Assembly: GCA_049669185.1 (NCBI GenBank)
Contig: JBATKF010000537.1
Coordinates: 1 to 25,977, forward strand
Reading direction: 5' to 3'
DNA from: Thiosocius sp049669185
GTDB taxonomy: Bacteria > Pseudomonadota > Gammaproteobacteria > Chromatiales > Chromatiaceae
DNA: 25,977 nt
Of the stretch, positions 15,236-23,122 are shown piece after piece. The notes under the pieces were generated by a model. It was not told the DNA's origin. It was given only the letters and a program-made list of their open reading frames with translations, and searched no databases. Numbering within the stretch: position 1 is the stretch's first letter; every line of letters begins with the position of its first letter. Made by a program: the position numbers and the translations under genes.

Positions 15236-16144
15236 TCAGCCGGTCGGCAACCGTTCGCGGATGAGCCTGATGAAGGCCTCGGCGACCGGGTTATCAAGGT
15301 TGGCGCGGGTGCGCGCGATCCATAGCGTACGCATGATGCGCAGACCCTCGATGCGGATGTGGTGCAGCTCACCGGCGTCGATTGCGCCCCGCACTGCAAA
15401 GCGGGGGAGAAAGCTCACGTGGCGCCCGCGTTCGAGCATTTCGACGATGGTGTCCGTCGAACCGACCTCCATGGCGACCGGAAGCTCGCTGATCCCGATG
15501 TCGTCCAGCGTGCGATCCAGCGTAATGCGCATCGATGATTCGCGCTCTCGCAGCACATAGGTCAACTTTGGGATCTCGGCCACCGCCAGCAGCTCACAAG
15601 TACCGAGCGGGTGGCCTGGCGAGCATACCAGCACCAGTTCGTCATCCAGCCATTTCTGTACCAACACGTCCGGATGATCGGGCTGAATCTCGGTCAGCGC
15701 GAGGTCGGCCAGTCCGGTCGCCAGACGGGTGTGTATGCTCCGGCTGTACCCGACTCGGCTGTCGATGCGGTAATCGGGGAAGGCGTCAGAGAATGCCAGC
15801 AGCAGCTCGGGGAGCAAGTGCTCGCCGATCGACTGGGTCACCGCCAGGCGCAGACGATCGCGTCCGGTCTTGAGCTGGTTGAGGTCACCTACCAGTTCGA
15901 GCTGGTGATCCATAACGAGGCGGGCAAACTGATAGACACGCTCGCCGGCAGTCGTCAATCGCAGTCGGCCGGCCTCGCGTACCATCAACTCGAGGCCGAA
16001 GCTGCGCTCGAGTGCGCGCAGGCGCTTGGTCACGGCCGGCTGACCCACGTTCAGTGCGCGACCCGCCTCGGCGACACCGCCGCGCTCGACGATCTCACGC
16101 AGGGTGGCCAGGGTCTTCAGATCCGGGAGATCTCTATATTCCAT
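15236..16144 (-). CDS. LysR family transcriptional regulator
   Basis: The 302-residue protein has a LysR winged helix-turn-helix at about 8-68 (AEAGRALNVGQPAVTKRLRALE) and a periplasmic-binding-protein-like effector domain from about 92 to the end. It is divergent from an SLC13-type anion permease gene, the usual arrangement when a LysR protein controls its neighbour. Two adjoining palindromes lie just upstream of its start. The effector is unknown; if the permease carries sulfate or a dicarboxylate, that ion or a metabolite of it would be a candidate. The start ATG at 16142-16144 matches the family N-terminus. Confidence 0.93.
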   Translation of the reverse strand: MEYRDLPDLKTLATLREIVERGGVAEAGRALNVGQPAVTKRLRALERSFGLELMVREAGRLRLTTAGERVYQFARLVMDHQLELVGDLNQLKTGRDRLRLAVTQSIGEHLLPELLLAFSDAFPDYRIDSRVGYSRSIHTRLATGLADLALTEIQPDHPDVLVQKWLDDELVLVCSPGHPLGTCELLAVAEIPKLTYVLRERESSMRITLDRTLDDIGISELPVAMEVGSTDTIVEMLERGRHVSFLPRFAVRGAIDAGELHHIRIEGLRIMRTLWIARTRANLDNPVAEAFIRLIRERLPTG

Positions 16145-16164
16145 ATTGGAATGTTAGCCTGTAA

Positions 16165-16197
16165 GTATTCATTAGCAATACTCAGGGATTTCCCTGA
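16165..16197. promoter_or_regulatory. Two adjoining palindromes in the LysR/SLC13 divergent region
   Basis: GTATT-N7-AATAC spans 16165-16181, and directly next to it the perfect dyad TCAGGGA-TT-TCCCTGA spans 16182-16197. They lie 20-53 bases upstream of the LysR start codon. The first has the size of a LysR-type box, although its symmetric pair is not the classic T-N11-A. The remaining 16198-16404 has no gene and no other signal I can support. Confidence 0.5.
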
Positions 16198-16416
16198 ATA
16201 TCAACCGTGCTTACGTAGTGCCGCAGGCCCTAACCCGCCATCCGGAGGGTCAAAACGGGCCTCGTATCGGTTTCCTGTAGGGAATTTAGCGCGTTGCCGT
16301 GCCGGACTTGCGCGACGCCGGTTTGCCGGCTGTTTGCCGACACGCACCATCTGCGCTGATCCACGGCCGCCAGCTACGTCGCCGCGCAACGCACCGGACG
16401 CCCAATGAGGTATAAG

Positions 16417-18459
16417 ATGAGCAATGGATCAGAACAGACGGCACCCGCAGGGCTGGGCGAATCGACCGAGACGCCTGACACGCCCAAGGCCGCACCGGAT
16501 AAGGGTCCGGTTAGCAAGCCACGCCTGATCCCGAATCTCAAGCAACTGATCGCTGGCGGGTTGTTCGCGCTGGTGGCAATCTATCTGGCGTCCGTGGTGC
16601 CCTCAGTGGAAATCGCCTGGGTCACCGCCATCCTGTTATTGACCATCTACCTGTTCGCGTTCGAGATCGTTGGCGTCGATGTGGCCGCGGCCTCCATCAT
16701 GGTGCTGCTCGGTCTCACGTCGTTGTTGGCACCATGGATGGGTCTGTCGCAGGGACTGGTCGACAACAAACACCTGTTCGACGGGTTCGCCTCCAACGCA
16801 GTGATCTCGATCATCGCGGTCATGATCATCGGTGCAGGGCTGGATAAGACCGGCATTATGTCGAAGGTCGCGAGCTTTATCCTCAGGGTTGGGGGGACCA
16901 CGGAAGCGCGCATTATCCCGATCATCTCCAGCACCGTGGGCTTCATTTCCTCGTTCATGCAGAACGTCGGCGCGGCCGCGCTGTTTCTGCCGGTGGTCTC
17001 GCGTATCTCGGCGCGGTCCGGCCTGCCGATGTCGCGCCTGCTGATGCCGATGGGCTTCTGTGCCATCCTCGGCGGTACCATGACCATGGTGGGTTCCAGT
17101 CCGCTGATCCTGCTCAATGACCTGATACTGACCTCGAACAAGGCGCTCCCGCCCTCGCAGCAGATGGACACCTGGTCGCTGTTTTCGGTCACTCCGGTCG
17201 GTATCGCACTGATTTTCACCGGCATCATCTACTTTGTCGTGGCCGGTCGCTTCGTCCTGCCGACGAGCCAGGCGGTGAAAGGCAGGGACGACGCGATGTC
17301 GCAATTTCGCGACATCTACGGCCTGGACTACGAATTGTTCGAGGTCGAAGTGCCGCAGGATAGCGAACTCATCGGCAAGACACTTGACGATGTCGAGCAC
17401 GAAGACCGCATTCGGGTCATCGCTTCGGCGAGCGGCAGCAGTCTCAAATACGGCCCGGGGGCCATCTCGCGCGACACCGACATCCGGGAGGGAATGGTAT
17501 TGGGCATCATCGCCTCTCCGAAGCCGTTGCTAGAGTTCGTCGACAAATACGACCTCTTCCTGCACAGCAGCCTCGAGGACCTCGGCGAGATCCTCTCTCC
17601 GACCCGTTCCGGCGTGGCCGAGGTGGTCATCCCGCCGGGCTCCAACCTGGTCGGCAAGAGCGCGCGTGACGTCTGGATGCGCAAGGTCTATGGCCTCGCT
17701 ACGATCGCCCTGCACCGCAACGGCGAGACCATGCGCGAGGGCGACAGCATACGCGACATCCCCTTTCAAGGCGGCGATACCCTGATCGTTCACACGCACT
17801 GGGATGCGCTGGCGAGACTTCAGAAGGACCGCAATTTCGTCGTCGTCACCACCGAGTTTCCGCATGAGGAACTGCGCCCGCAGAAAGTCGGTTATGCCGG
17901 CCTGTTCTTCGCGATCGCACTGGGTCTGGTGCTGTTCAGCGACCTGCGCCTGTCGGTCGCATTGTTGACCGGCGCCATTGGCATGATCATCGCCGGCGTG
18001 CTCAAGATCGACGAGGCCTATGAGGCTGTGAGCTGGAAGACGGTCTTCTTGCTCGCCTCGCTGATCCCGCTCGGCCTAGCCGTGGAGACCTCGGGCACCG
18101 CGAAATGGATTGCCGAGCAGACCCTCAGCGTGGTCGGCACCATGCCGATTTGGGTAATCCAGTCATCGGTCGCGGTACTGGCGACCTTCTTCACCCTGGT
18201 GATGTCAAACGTCGGCGCAACGGTACTGCTGGTCCCGCTGGCGGTGAACATCGCCATCGGCGCCGGTGCCAACCCCGCGGTGTTCGCCCTTACCGTGGCG
18301 ATTGCCACCTCCAACTCGTTCCTCATCCCGACTCACCAGGTAAACGCCCTGATCATGGGCCCAGGCGGTTACCGTGTGCCCGACTTCATGCGTGCCGGCG
18401 GCATCATGACGATTCTGTTCTTGGTGGTCATGATGCTGATGATGCAGCTGGTCTTCTGA
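16417..18459 (+). CDS. SLC13/DASS-family permease with two RCK_C (TrkA-C) domains
   Basis: The 680-residue inner-membrane protein has a cytoplasmic N-terminal tail of about 40 polar residues, then membrane segments, two soluble TrkA-C domains (about 305-385 and 395-475), and further membrane segments. Family motifs are seen in the two inverted repeats: SFMQNVGAAALFLPV and GGTMTMVGSSPLILLND in the first, and VMSNVGATVLLVPLAVN plus SNSFLIPTHQVNALIMGPGG in the second. Relatives carry sulfate or di/tricarboxylates with sodium; the two RCK_C domains are typical of the sulfate-permease-like (SAC1-type) branch. The ATG at 16417 is preferred because GAGG precedes it by six bases; an ATG at 16405 would add four residues. 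nhaD follows after 65 bases. Substrate unproven. Confidence 0.88.
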   Translation: MSNGSEQTAPAGLGESTETPDTPKAAPDKGPVSKPRLIPNLKQLIAGGLFALVAIYLASVVPSVEIAWVTAILLLTIYLFAFEIVGVDVAAASIMVLLGLTSLLAPWMGLSQGLVDNKHLFDGFASNAVISIIAVMIIGAGLDKTGIMSKVASFILRVGGTTEARIIPIISSTVGFISSFMQNVGAAALFLPVVSRISARSGLPMSRLLMPMGFCAILGGTMTMVGSSPLILLNDLILTSNKALPPSQQMDTWSLFSVTPVGIALIFTGIIYFVVAGRFVLPTSQAVKGRDDAMSQFRDIYGLDYELFEVEVPQDSELIGKTLDDVEHEDRIRVIASASGSSLKYGPGAISRDTDIREGMVLGIIASPKPLLEFVDKYDLFLHSSLEDLGEILSPTRSGVAEVVIPPGSNLVGKSARDVWMRKVYGLATIALHRNGETMREGDSIRDIPFQGGDTLIVHTHWDALARLQKDRNFVVVTTEFPHEELRPQKVGYAGLFFAIALGLVLFSDLRLSVALLTGAIGMIIAGVLKIDEAYEAVSWKTVFLLASLIPLGLAVETSGTAKWIAEQTLSVVGTMPIWVIQSSVAVLATFFTLVMSNVGATVLLVPLAVNIAIGAGANPAVFALTVAIATSNSFLIPTHQVNALIMGPGGYRVPDFMRAGGIMTILFLVVMMLMMQLVF

Positions 18460-18465
18460 CTTACC

Positions 18466-18493
18466 GGACCGGCACCCGATCAGGGCCCGGTCC
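18466..18493 (+). other. Strong hairpin between the SLC13 permease gene and nhaD
   Basis: GGACCGG (18466-18472) pairs with CCGGTCC (18487-18493), and an inner CCC/GGG extends the stem around a GATCA loop. No T tract follows, so it is not a typical intrinsic terminator. It may stabilise the upstream message or tune read-through into nhaD. Confidence 0.5.
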
Positions 18494-18524
18494 GCCCCCT
18501 CCGCTTCGCTGACTGGGAGACCCG

Positions 18525-19958
18525 ATGTCCTCTGTCAATGCTATGTCGCGAGCCCGCACGATTTCCCTTGCCGGCCTGATGCTTTGCCTGGTGTCGCTGA
18601 TGCTCCCGGCGATCACGCTCGCCGCCGGTGCGTCGGATCGCCTCGATCTCACCCGGCATTGGGCCGGTGTTTTCAGTATTTCAGTGTTTGCGATCGCCTA
18701 TCTGCTGGTAATGGCCGAGGAGTTCACGCATCTGCGCAAGTCCAAGCCGGTGATCATCGCAGCCGGCCTGATCTGGGCGGTTGTCGCCTGGGTCTATCAG
18801 GCGCATGGCTACACTCACGCGGCAGAACAAGCGCTGCGACACAACCTGCTGGAATACGCCGAGCTGATGCTGTTCCTGCTGGTGGCGATGACCTACATCA
18901 ACGCAATGGAGGAGCGGCAGGTATTCGAGGCGCTGCGCTCGCGCCTGGTCAGTAGCGGTTTCAGTTTTCGCTCGTTGTTCTGGATCACCGGCGCCCTGGC
19001 ATTTCTGATCTCGCCGATCGCCGACAATCTCACCACGGCATTACTGATGTGTGCGGTAGTACTCGCAGTCGGCGGTGACAATGCGCGGTTTGTAACCTTG
19101 GCCTGCATCAATATCGTAGTCGCGGCAAACGCGGGCGGCGCCTTCAGCCCTTTCGGCGACATCACCACGCTGATGGTCTGGCAGAAAGACAAAGTCGACT
19201 TCTGGCTCTTCTTCACGCTGTTCCTGCCCGCGTTGGTGAACTTCGTGGTGCCGGCCGCACTGATGCATTTCGCGGTGCCGACAGGCAGACCGCATGCCGG
19301 GGAAGACTGCGCGATCATGCAGCGCGGCGCCAGGCGCATCATTGGCCTGTTCCTGCTGACAATCGCAACGGCGGTCTCGTTCCAGAACTTTCTGCATCTG
19401 CCGCCGGTGATCGGCATGCTGACCGGCATGGGTTACCTCGGCCTGTTCGGCTACTACCTGAAGAAGACTCCCTGCCGCTTCGCACCCGCGGACTGCGAGG
19501 AGATCGGCGACCTGGTGCCCTTCGATGTGTTCCGTCCGGTCGCACGCGCCGAGTGGGACACGCTGTTCTTTTTCTACGGCGTAGTGGCCTGTGTCGGCGC
19601 CTTGGGCTTCATCGGCTATCTCGCCCTCACCTCGGAGGTTATCTACGGGCAGTGGGGAGCGACCAATGCCAACATAGCGATCGGCGTTTTGTCGGCGATC
19701 GTCGACAACATCCCGGTGATGTTCGCAGTGCTGGAGATGGACCCCAGCATGTCCGACGGGCAGTGGCTTCTGGTGACTCTGACCGCGGGCGTCGGCGGTT
19801 CGCTGCTGTCGATCGGCTCGGCCGCGGGCGTAGCATTGATGGGGCAGGCGCGCCGCAAATACACCTTCTTCGGCCATCTGAAATGGAGCCCAGTGATCGC
19901 GGCTGGCTATGCAGCCAGCATCGCCACACACTTCTGGGTCAACGCGCGATTGTTCTGA
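18525..19958 (+). CDS. nhaD: Na+/H+ antiporter NhaD
   Basis: This 477-residue inner-membrane antiporter exports sodium in exchange for protons, mainly important in alkaline or saline settings. It matches NhaD (ion-transporter superfamily) along its length. There are a hydrophobic N-terminal segment (about 9-32) and some twelve further membrane segments. Conserved stretches include ISPIADNLTTALLMCAVVLAVGG, NIVVAANAGGAFSPFGDITTLMVW and IVDNIPVMFAVLEM, which contain the polar residues placed inside the membrane in this family. GGGAG lies seven bases before the ATG; an in-frame ATG six codons later is also possible. It follows the SLC13 permease by 65 bases on the same strand, so co-transcription is likely. 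Sodium export would refill the gradient used by a sodium-coupled SLC13 carrier. Confidence 0.95.
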   Translation: MSSVNAMSRARTISLAGLMLCLVSLMLPAITLAAGASDRLDLTRHWAGVFSISVFAIAYLLVMAEEFTHLRKSKPVIIAAGLIWAVVAWVYQAHGYTHAAEQALRHNLLEYAELMLFLLVAMTYINAMEERQVFEALRSRLVSSGFSFRSLFWITGALAFLISPIADNLTTALLMCAVVLAVGGDNARFVTLACINIVVAANAGGAFSPFGDITTLMVWQKDKVDFWLFFTLFLPALVNFVVPAALMHFAVPTGRPHAGEDCAIMQRGARRIIGLFLLTIATAVSFQNFLHLPPVIGMLTGMGYLGLFGYYLKKTPCRFAPADCEEIGDLVPFDVFRPVARAEWDTLFFFYGVVACVGALGFIGYLALTSEVIYGQWGATNANIAIGVLSAIVDNIPVMFAVLEMDPSMSDGQWLLVTLTAGVGGSLLSIGSAAGVALMGQARRKYTFFGHLKWSPVIAAGYAASIATHFWVNARLF

Positions 19959-19991
19959 GTTGTGAGGCGCGCGCCACGCAGCCGCGATTGT

Positions 19992-20000
19992 TGCTATATT
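19992..20000 (+). promoter_or_regulatory. Candidate extended -10 promoter of the mtn operon
   Basis: TGC-TATATT forms an extended -10 element; transcription would start near 20007, 24 bases before mtnB. No good -35 is present at the usual distance. Confidence 0.35.
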
Positions 20001-20030
20001 GCGGCGCCTGATACTTGCCTGGCTGCGCCG

Positions 20031-20642
20031 ATGAGCGATTTTCTGCTACGCGCCGAGGAACTGGTCGAGGCCGGCCGCCATCTCTACGCCCGCGGCATGG
20101 TGCCGGCGACCAGCGGCAACCTCTCGGCGCGGCTCGCCGACGGCAGCATCGCAATCACCGTATCGGGCCGCCACAAGGGCCGACTGTGTACCGGCGACAT
20201 CATGCGGGTCGATGTGGCGGGTCAGTCGCTGGACGGGCGCCGACCGTCGGCTGAGACACTGCTGCATACCCAACTGTATAGTCGCTTCGCGGACGCCGCG
20301 GTGGTGTTGCACCCCCACTCGGTGAACGCGACCGTGCTGTCGCTGCTGTGCGCAGATCCATTGGTGCTGCAGGATTACGAATTACTCAAGGCCTTTCCGG
20401 ACGTCGTCAGCCATGACTGCAGCGTCGCGGTGCCGGTGTTCGACAACGATCAGCACATGGCCCGTATGGCTGCCGTGGTCGATGCCCGGCTCGCTGCGGG
20501 TTGCGATGCACCGGGCTACCTGATTCGCGGCCATGGGTTCTACACTTGGGGGGCATCGATCGAAGACGCCTTGCGTCACATCGAGGCCTTCGAGTTTCTG
20601 TTCACCTGCGAGATTAAGCTGCGCCGCCAACCGGGAGGGTAA
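20031..20642 (+). CDS. mtnB: Methylthioribulose-1-phosphate dehydratase
   Basis: This class II aldolase-fold zinc enzyme dehydrates 5-methylthioribulose-1-phosphate to the diketo intermediate in methionine salvage. The 203 residues contain SGNLSAR at 28-34, SGRHKG at 45-50, SAE with Glu75, zinc ligands His94 and His96 in LHPHSVNA, and His168 in RGHGFYTWG. Class II aldolases such as fuculose aldolase are similar, but the next two genes, mtnD and mtnC, settle the identity. The frame is open to 19962, yet the family N-terminus begins at MSDFLLRAEEL. The ribosome-binding site is weak. mtnD follows after four bases. mtnA and the MTA nucleosidase or phosphorylase are not in this window. Confidence 0.93.
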   Translation: MSDFLLRAEELVEAGRHLYARGMVPATSGNLSARLADGSIAITVSGRHKGRLCTGDIMRVDVAGQSLDGRRPSAETLLHTQLYSRFADAAVVLHPHSVNATVLSLLCADPLVLQDYELLKAFPDVVSHDCSVAVPVFDNDQHMARMAAVVDARLAAGCDAPGYLIRGHGFYTWGASIEDALRHIEAFEFLFTCEIKLRRQPGG

Positions 20643-20646
20643 CCCA

Positions 20647-21204
20647 ATGTCTGCACTCACTATCCAGTCGGCCGAGGGCCAAACGCTGGAGACGCTCCGC
20701 GACCATGCGGCCATTGCCACGGCTCTCGGGGACCTCGGCGTGCGGTTCGAACGCTGGGAAGCAGGCCAGGTGGTCGCGGATGATGCCGATCAAGATGCCG
20801 TACTGGCCGCCTATCGGGCTGATGTCGACCGACTGAACCAAGACTACGGCTTTCAATCGGTCGACGTGGTAGCGCTGGGGCCGGACCACCCGCAAAAGGC
20901 CGAGATGCGCCAGAAGTTTCTCGCCGAGCACACCCATGCCGACTTTGAGGTGCGCTTCTTTGTCGACGGTCGCGGCCTTTTCTATCTGCACATCGACGAC
21001 AGGGTCTACCTGGTGCTGTGCGAAAAAGGCGACTTGATCAGCGTCCCGGCCAACACCACCCACTGGTTCGATATGGGTACCAGCCCGCATTTCAAGTGCA
21101 TTCGGTTTTTCACCACGCCAGACGGCTGGGTCGGCCACTTCACCGGCAGCGATATAGCGACACGCTTCCCCGACTTCGACAGCCATGTCGCCAGCCTGCG
21201 ATGA
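20647..21204 (+). CDS. mtnD: Acireductone dioxygenase
   Basis: It oxidises acireductone to the ketoacid precursor of methionine plus formate (Fe form) or in an off-pathway reaction releasing CO (Ni form). The 185-residue cupin has all metal ligands: His95, His97 and Glu101 in EHTHADFE, and His139 in NTTHWFD. GGGAGGG ahead of the ATG at 20647 gives a good ribosome-binding site. It starts four bases after mtnB and its stop overlaps the start of mtnC as ATGA, so the three genes are translationally linked. Confidence 0.96.
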   Translation: MSALTIQSAEGQTLETLRDHAAIATALGDLGVRFERWEAGQVVADDADQDAVLAAYRADVDRLNQDYGFQSVDVVALGPDHPQKAEMRQKFLAEHTHADFEVRFFVDGRGLFYLHIDDRVYLVLCEKGDLISVPANTTHWFDMGTSPHFKCIRFFTTPDGWVGHFTGSDIATRFPDFDSHVASLR

Positions 21205-21875
21205 TCCAGGCGATCCTTACCGACATCGAGGGCACCACGTCGGCAATCTCGTTCGTCAAGGACGTGCTATTCCCTTACGCGCGAGAGCACATGGCGGACT
21301 ACGTCACCTGCCATCTCGATGAACCCTCGGTCCGACAGGTACTGGATGATGTCGATAACGAGGTGGGCCGGCTGCTGAGCGTCGACGAGGCAATCGAACG
21401 GCTGATCGCCTGGATTGACCAGGACCGCAAGGTCACCCCGCTGAAGACGCTACAGGGAATGATATGGGAGGCGGGTTATCAAGATGGAGACTTCCATGGC
21501 CATGTCTATCCGGATGCCGTCGCATATCTGCGTGCGTGGCACGCGGCGGGTGTCGACCTTTATGTGTATTCCTCCGGCTCAGTGCATGCGCAGAAACTGT
21601 TGTTCGGCCACACCGAGTTCGGCGACCTTACACCGCTGTTCAGCGGCTACTTCGACACCAAGGTCGGTGCCAAGGTAGAGACCGAGGCCTATCGCCGCAT
21701 CCAGGAGAGCATCGGTCTGGCTCCGGGCGCCATCCTGTTTCTCTCCGACATCCCTGCTGAACTGGATGCGGCACGCGCTGCTGGCATGCAGACAATACGG
21801 CTGGTGCGCGAGACGGCCACCTCGCCGTCGTCGCATCCGACCGTTCACGATTTTGCCGAGATCCGGCTCGACTGA
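21201..21875 (+). CDS. mtnC: Enolase-phosphatase E1
   Basis: This HAD-family enzyme enolises and then dephosphorylates diketo-methylthiopentyl-1-phosphate to acireductone in methionine salvage. The 224 residues show the HAD motif I variant DIEGTT with Asp8 and Glu10, motif II SSGS at 124-127, a lysine near 158 in FDTKVGAK, and motif IV LSDIPAE around Asp183. The start overlaps the mtnD stop by four bases (ATGA). MtnC acts between MtnB and MtnD, so the operon encodes three consecutive steps. Bases 21876-22079 after it carry no supported gene; a GGACCG/CGGTCC stem at 21973-21991 has no T tract. Confidence 0.96.
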   Translation: MIQAILTDIEGTTSAISFVKDVLFPYAREHMADYVTCHLDEPSVRQVLDDVDNEVGRLLSVDEAIERLIAWIDQDRKVTPLKTLQGMIWEAGYQDGDFHGHVYPDAVAYLRAWHAAGVDLYVYSSGSVHAQKLLFGHTEFGDLTPLFSGYFDTKVGAKVETEAYRRIQESIGLAPGAILFLSDIPAELDAARAAGMQTIRLVRETATSPSSHPTVHDFAEIRLD

Positions 21876-22079
21876 GCAGGTCGCCGCGCACGGTTTCGGA
21901 TAGGAAGTAATTGCGCGCTACGCTGCCTGTGTCACGGTAGTCGGTCATCGAATAGGGCGGCGATACGCCCAGGGACCGGGAATCGCGGTCCTGATGGTGT
22001 CAGCTAGCTTTACACTTCACACATCGAGGCCCAACTTGGTTTTCCGCAAACAACTGGCAGTTAAGGATATTCTGCCGCA

Positions 22080-22095
22080 CGGCACATTACTTGCC
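22080..22095 (+). promoter_or_regulatory. Predicted sigma-54 promoter of the PilZ gene
   Basis: CGGCAC-ATTAC-TTGCC differs from the consensus TGGCAC-N5-TTGCW only at the first and last positions and keeps GG-N10-GC. The predicted start near 22105 is about 37 bases before the PilZ ATG. No activator dyad was recognised upstream. Confidence 0.5.
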
Positions 22096-22141
22096 TCTCT
22101 CGTGACGTTAGCCAACGACTGCAACATATGAGAGAGCTGTA

Positions 22142-22447
22142 ATGGAGAGGCGCCGATTTCCCCGCCGGCCTGTCGACGGCGTGCAGGCCTACCTGTTTGT
22201 CCGGGGAGAGCGCACGCAGCGCTGCAAGATTCGCAGTCTCAGTCGTGCAGGACTGTTTATCGAGATCGATGCATTCCTGCCACGCGGACTTGCGATCGAG
22301 TTGGCGTTTACACGGATGTACACGAAGCAGGTTATTAGACTATACAGGCGGTCCGCATACGTAACGCGTATTTCGGACCAGGGCGTGGCGGTGTTGTTTT
22401 TCGCAAAGCAGGAAGCCCCGAGGCAGAGAACTGAATCGCAGCGGTAG
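22142..22447 (+). CDS. PilZ domain protein, single domain
   Basis: The 101-residue protein is a lone PilZ domain, a family that usually binds cyclic di-GMP and acts by contact with partners in motility, pili or polysaccharide export. The arginine motif is present at the very N-terminus (RRRFPRR, residues 3-9). The second motif, normally D/N-x-S-x-x-G, reads SLSRAG (33-38), with Ser in place of Asp/Asn, so binding may be altered. GAGAG lies ahead of the ATG. A sigma-54-like promoter precedes it, which would fit pili or flagellar control, but no such genes are in the window. Two small unknown genes follow on the same strand. Confidence 0.8.
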   Translation: MERRRFPRRPVDGVQAYLFVRGERTQRCKIRSLSRAGLFIEIDAFLPRGLAIELAFTRMYTKQVIRLYRRSAYVTRISDQGVAVLFFAKQEAPRQRTESQR

Positions 22448-22504
22448 TTGAGATCCTAGATCGCGGCCAACCTACGGCTGCACCGTCAACTGGGGAGGTC
22501 CGAC

Positions 22505-22720
22505 ATGACGAAACAAGACCCGCAGCATCCGCCGGAGGCCGCTATGTTCAGACGTTGGATCGCACCGATAGGCAGTGCTGCAAGGCGGCATTGGGAGAAC
22601 GGCCAGCGTTGCTGGCTTGAACGTACAGATAGCCAGACGGTGGCGCCAGAGACCGCATGGCTGGGTTGGGATGGCTGGGTGCGCACGGAGGAGACCCATC
22701 TCCAGCGTACCCGACGTTGA
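22505..22720 (+). CDS. Hypothetical small protein, 71 residues
   Basis: I do not recognise it. Support comes from a strong ribosome-binding site (GGGGAGG about seven bases before the ATG) and its position between two same-strand genes, 57 bases after the PilZ gene and 38 before the next. The product is soluble-looking, basic and unusually rich in tryptophan (six Trp, with WLGWDGW at 52-58). It has no membrane segment or known motif. It could be spurious, since conservation was not tested. Confidence 0.45.
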   Translation: MTKQDPQHPPEAAMFRRWIAPIGSAARRHWENGQRCWLERTDSQTVAPETAWLGWDGWVRTEETHLQRTRR

Positions 22721-22758
22721 TCCCCTAACCTTCTGCCACCATCTGGAACTGCATTGAC

Positions 22759-23064
22759 ATGCGCGCTTTCTTGATCGCTCCCGAGGAAAAATCGATCCAG
22801 CCGGTCGAGATCGACGGATCCGATGACATCGCCGCTTTGATCGGTTTTGAGACCCTGGAGTCGGACGCCGTCGGCGCCGACGGGGATCGTCTGTATTTCG
22901 ATGAGGAATGCTTCATCCGCGGTGCTTCGGGGCGCTTTCAGATCGACAGCATCATCCCCGTTGCCGGCCGAGGCGTGTTAGCAGGCACAACGGAGGATGG
23001 CGAGAGCTTAGGTGACGTGTCGATCTCAATCGAAGATCTGCGAGCGCGTACCAAGTTCGAGTAG
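22759..23064 (+). CDS. Hypothetical acidic protein, 101 residues
   Basis: A small soluble protein with many Asp and Glu residues and no membrane segment. It begins MRAFLIAPEEKSIQPVEI, a pattern seen at the start of small uncharacterised proteins of the DUF3846 kind, but I cannot confirm membership. Further on lie short beta-like stretches (RLYFDEECF, GRFQIDSIIPVAGRGVLAGT). It lies 38 bases after the 71-residue ORF and converges on the transglutaminase gene with 58 bases between the two stops. No clear ribosome-binding site. Protein-like composition supports it as a real gene. Confidence 0.68.
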   Translation: MRAFLIAPEEKSIQPVEIDGSDDIAALIGFETLESDAVGADGDRLYFDEECFIRGASGRFQIDSIIPVAGRGVLAGTTEDGESLGDVSISIEDLRARTKFE

Positions 23065-23122
23065 AGGCCCCCCTATCGCGCGAACCCTGCGGCCGCACTG
23101 CGCTTCCTGACTGTGACGCGCC

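Noticed and set aside
21973..21991. GGACCG/CGGTCC hairpin after mtnC
   Set aside because: The stem is only six pairs, lies about 100 bases beyond the gene and has no T tract, so it is not supported as a terminator.
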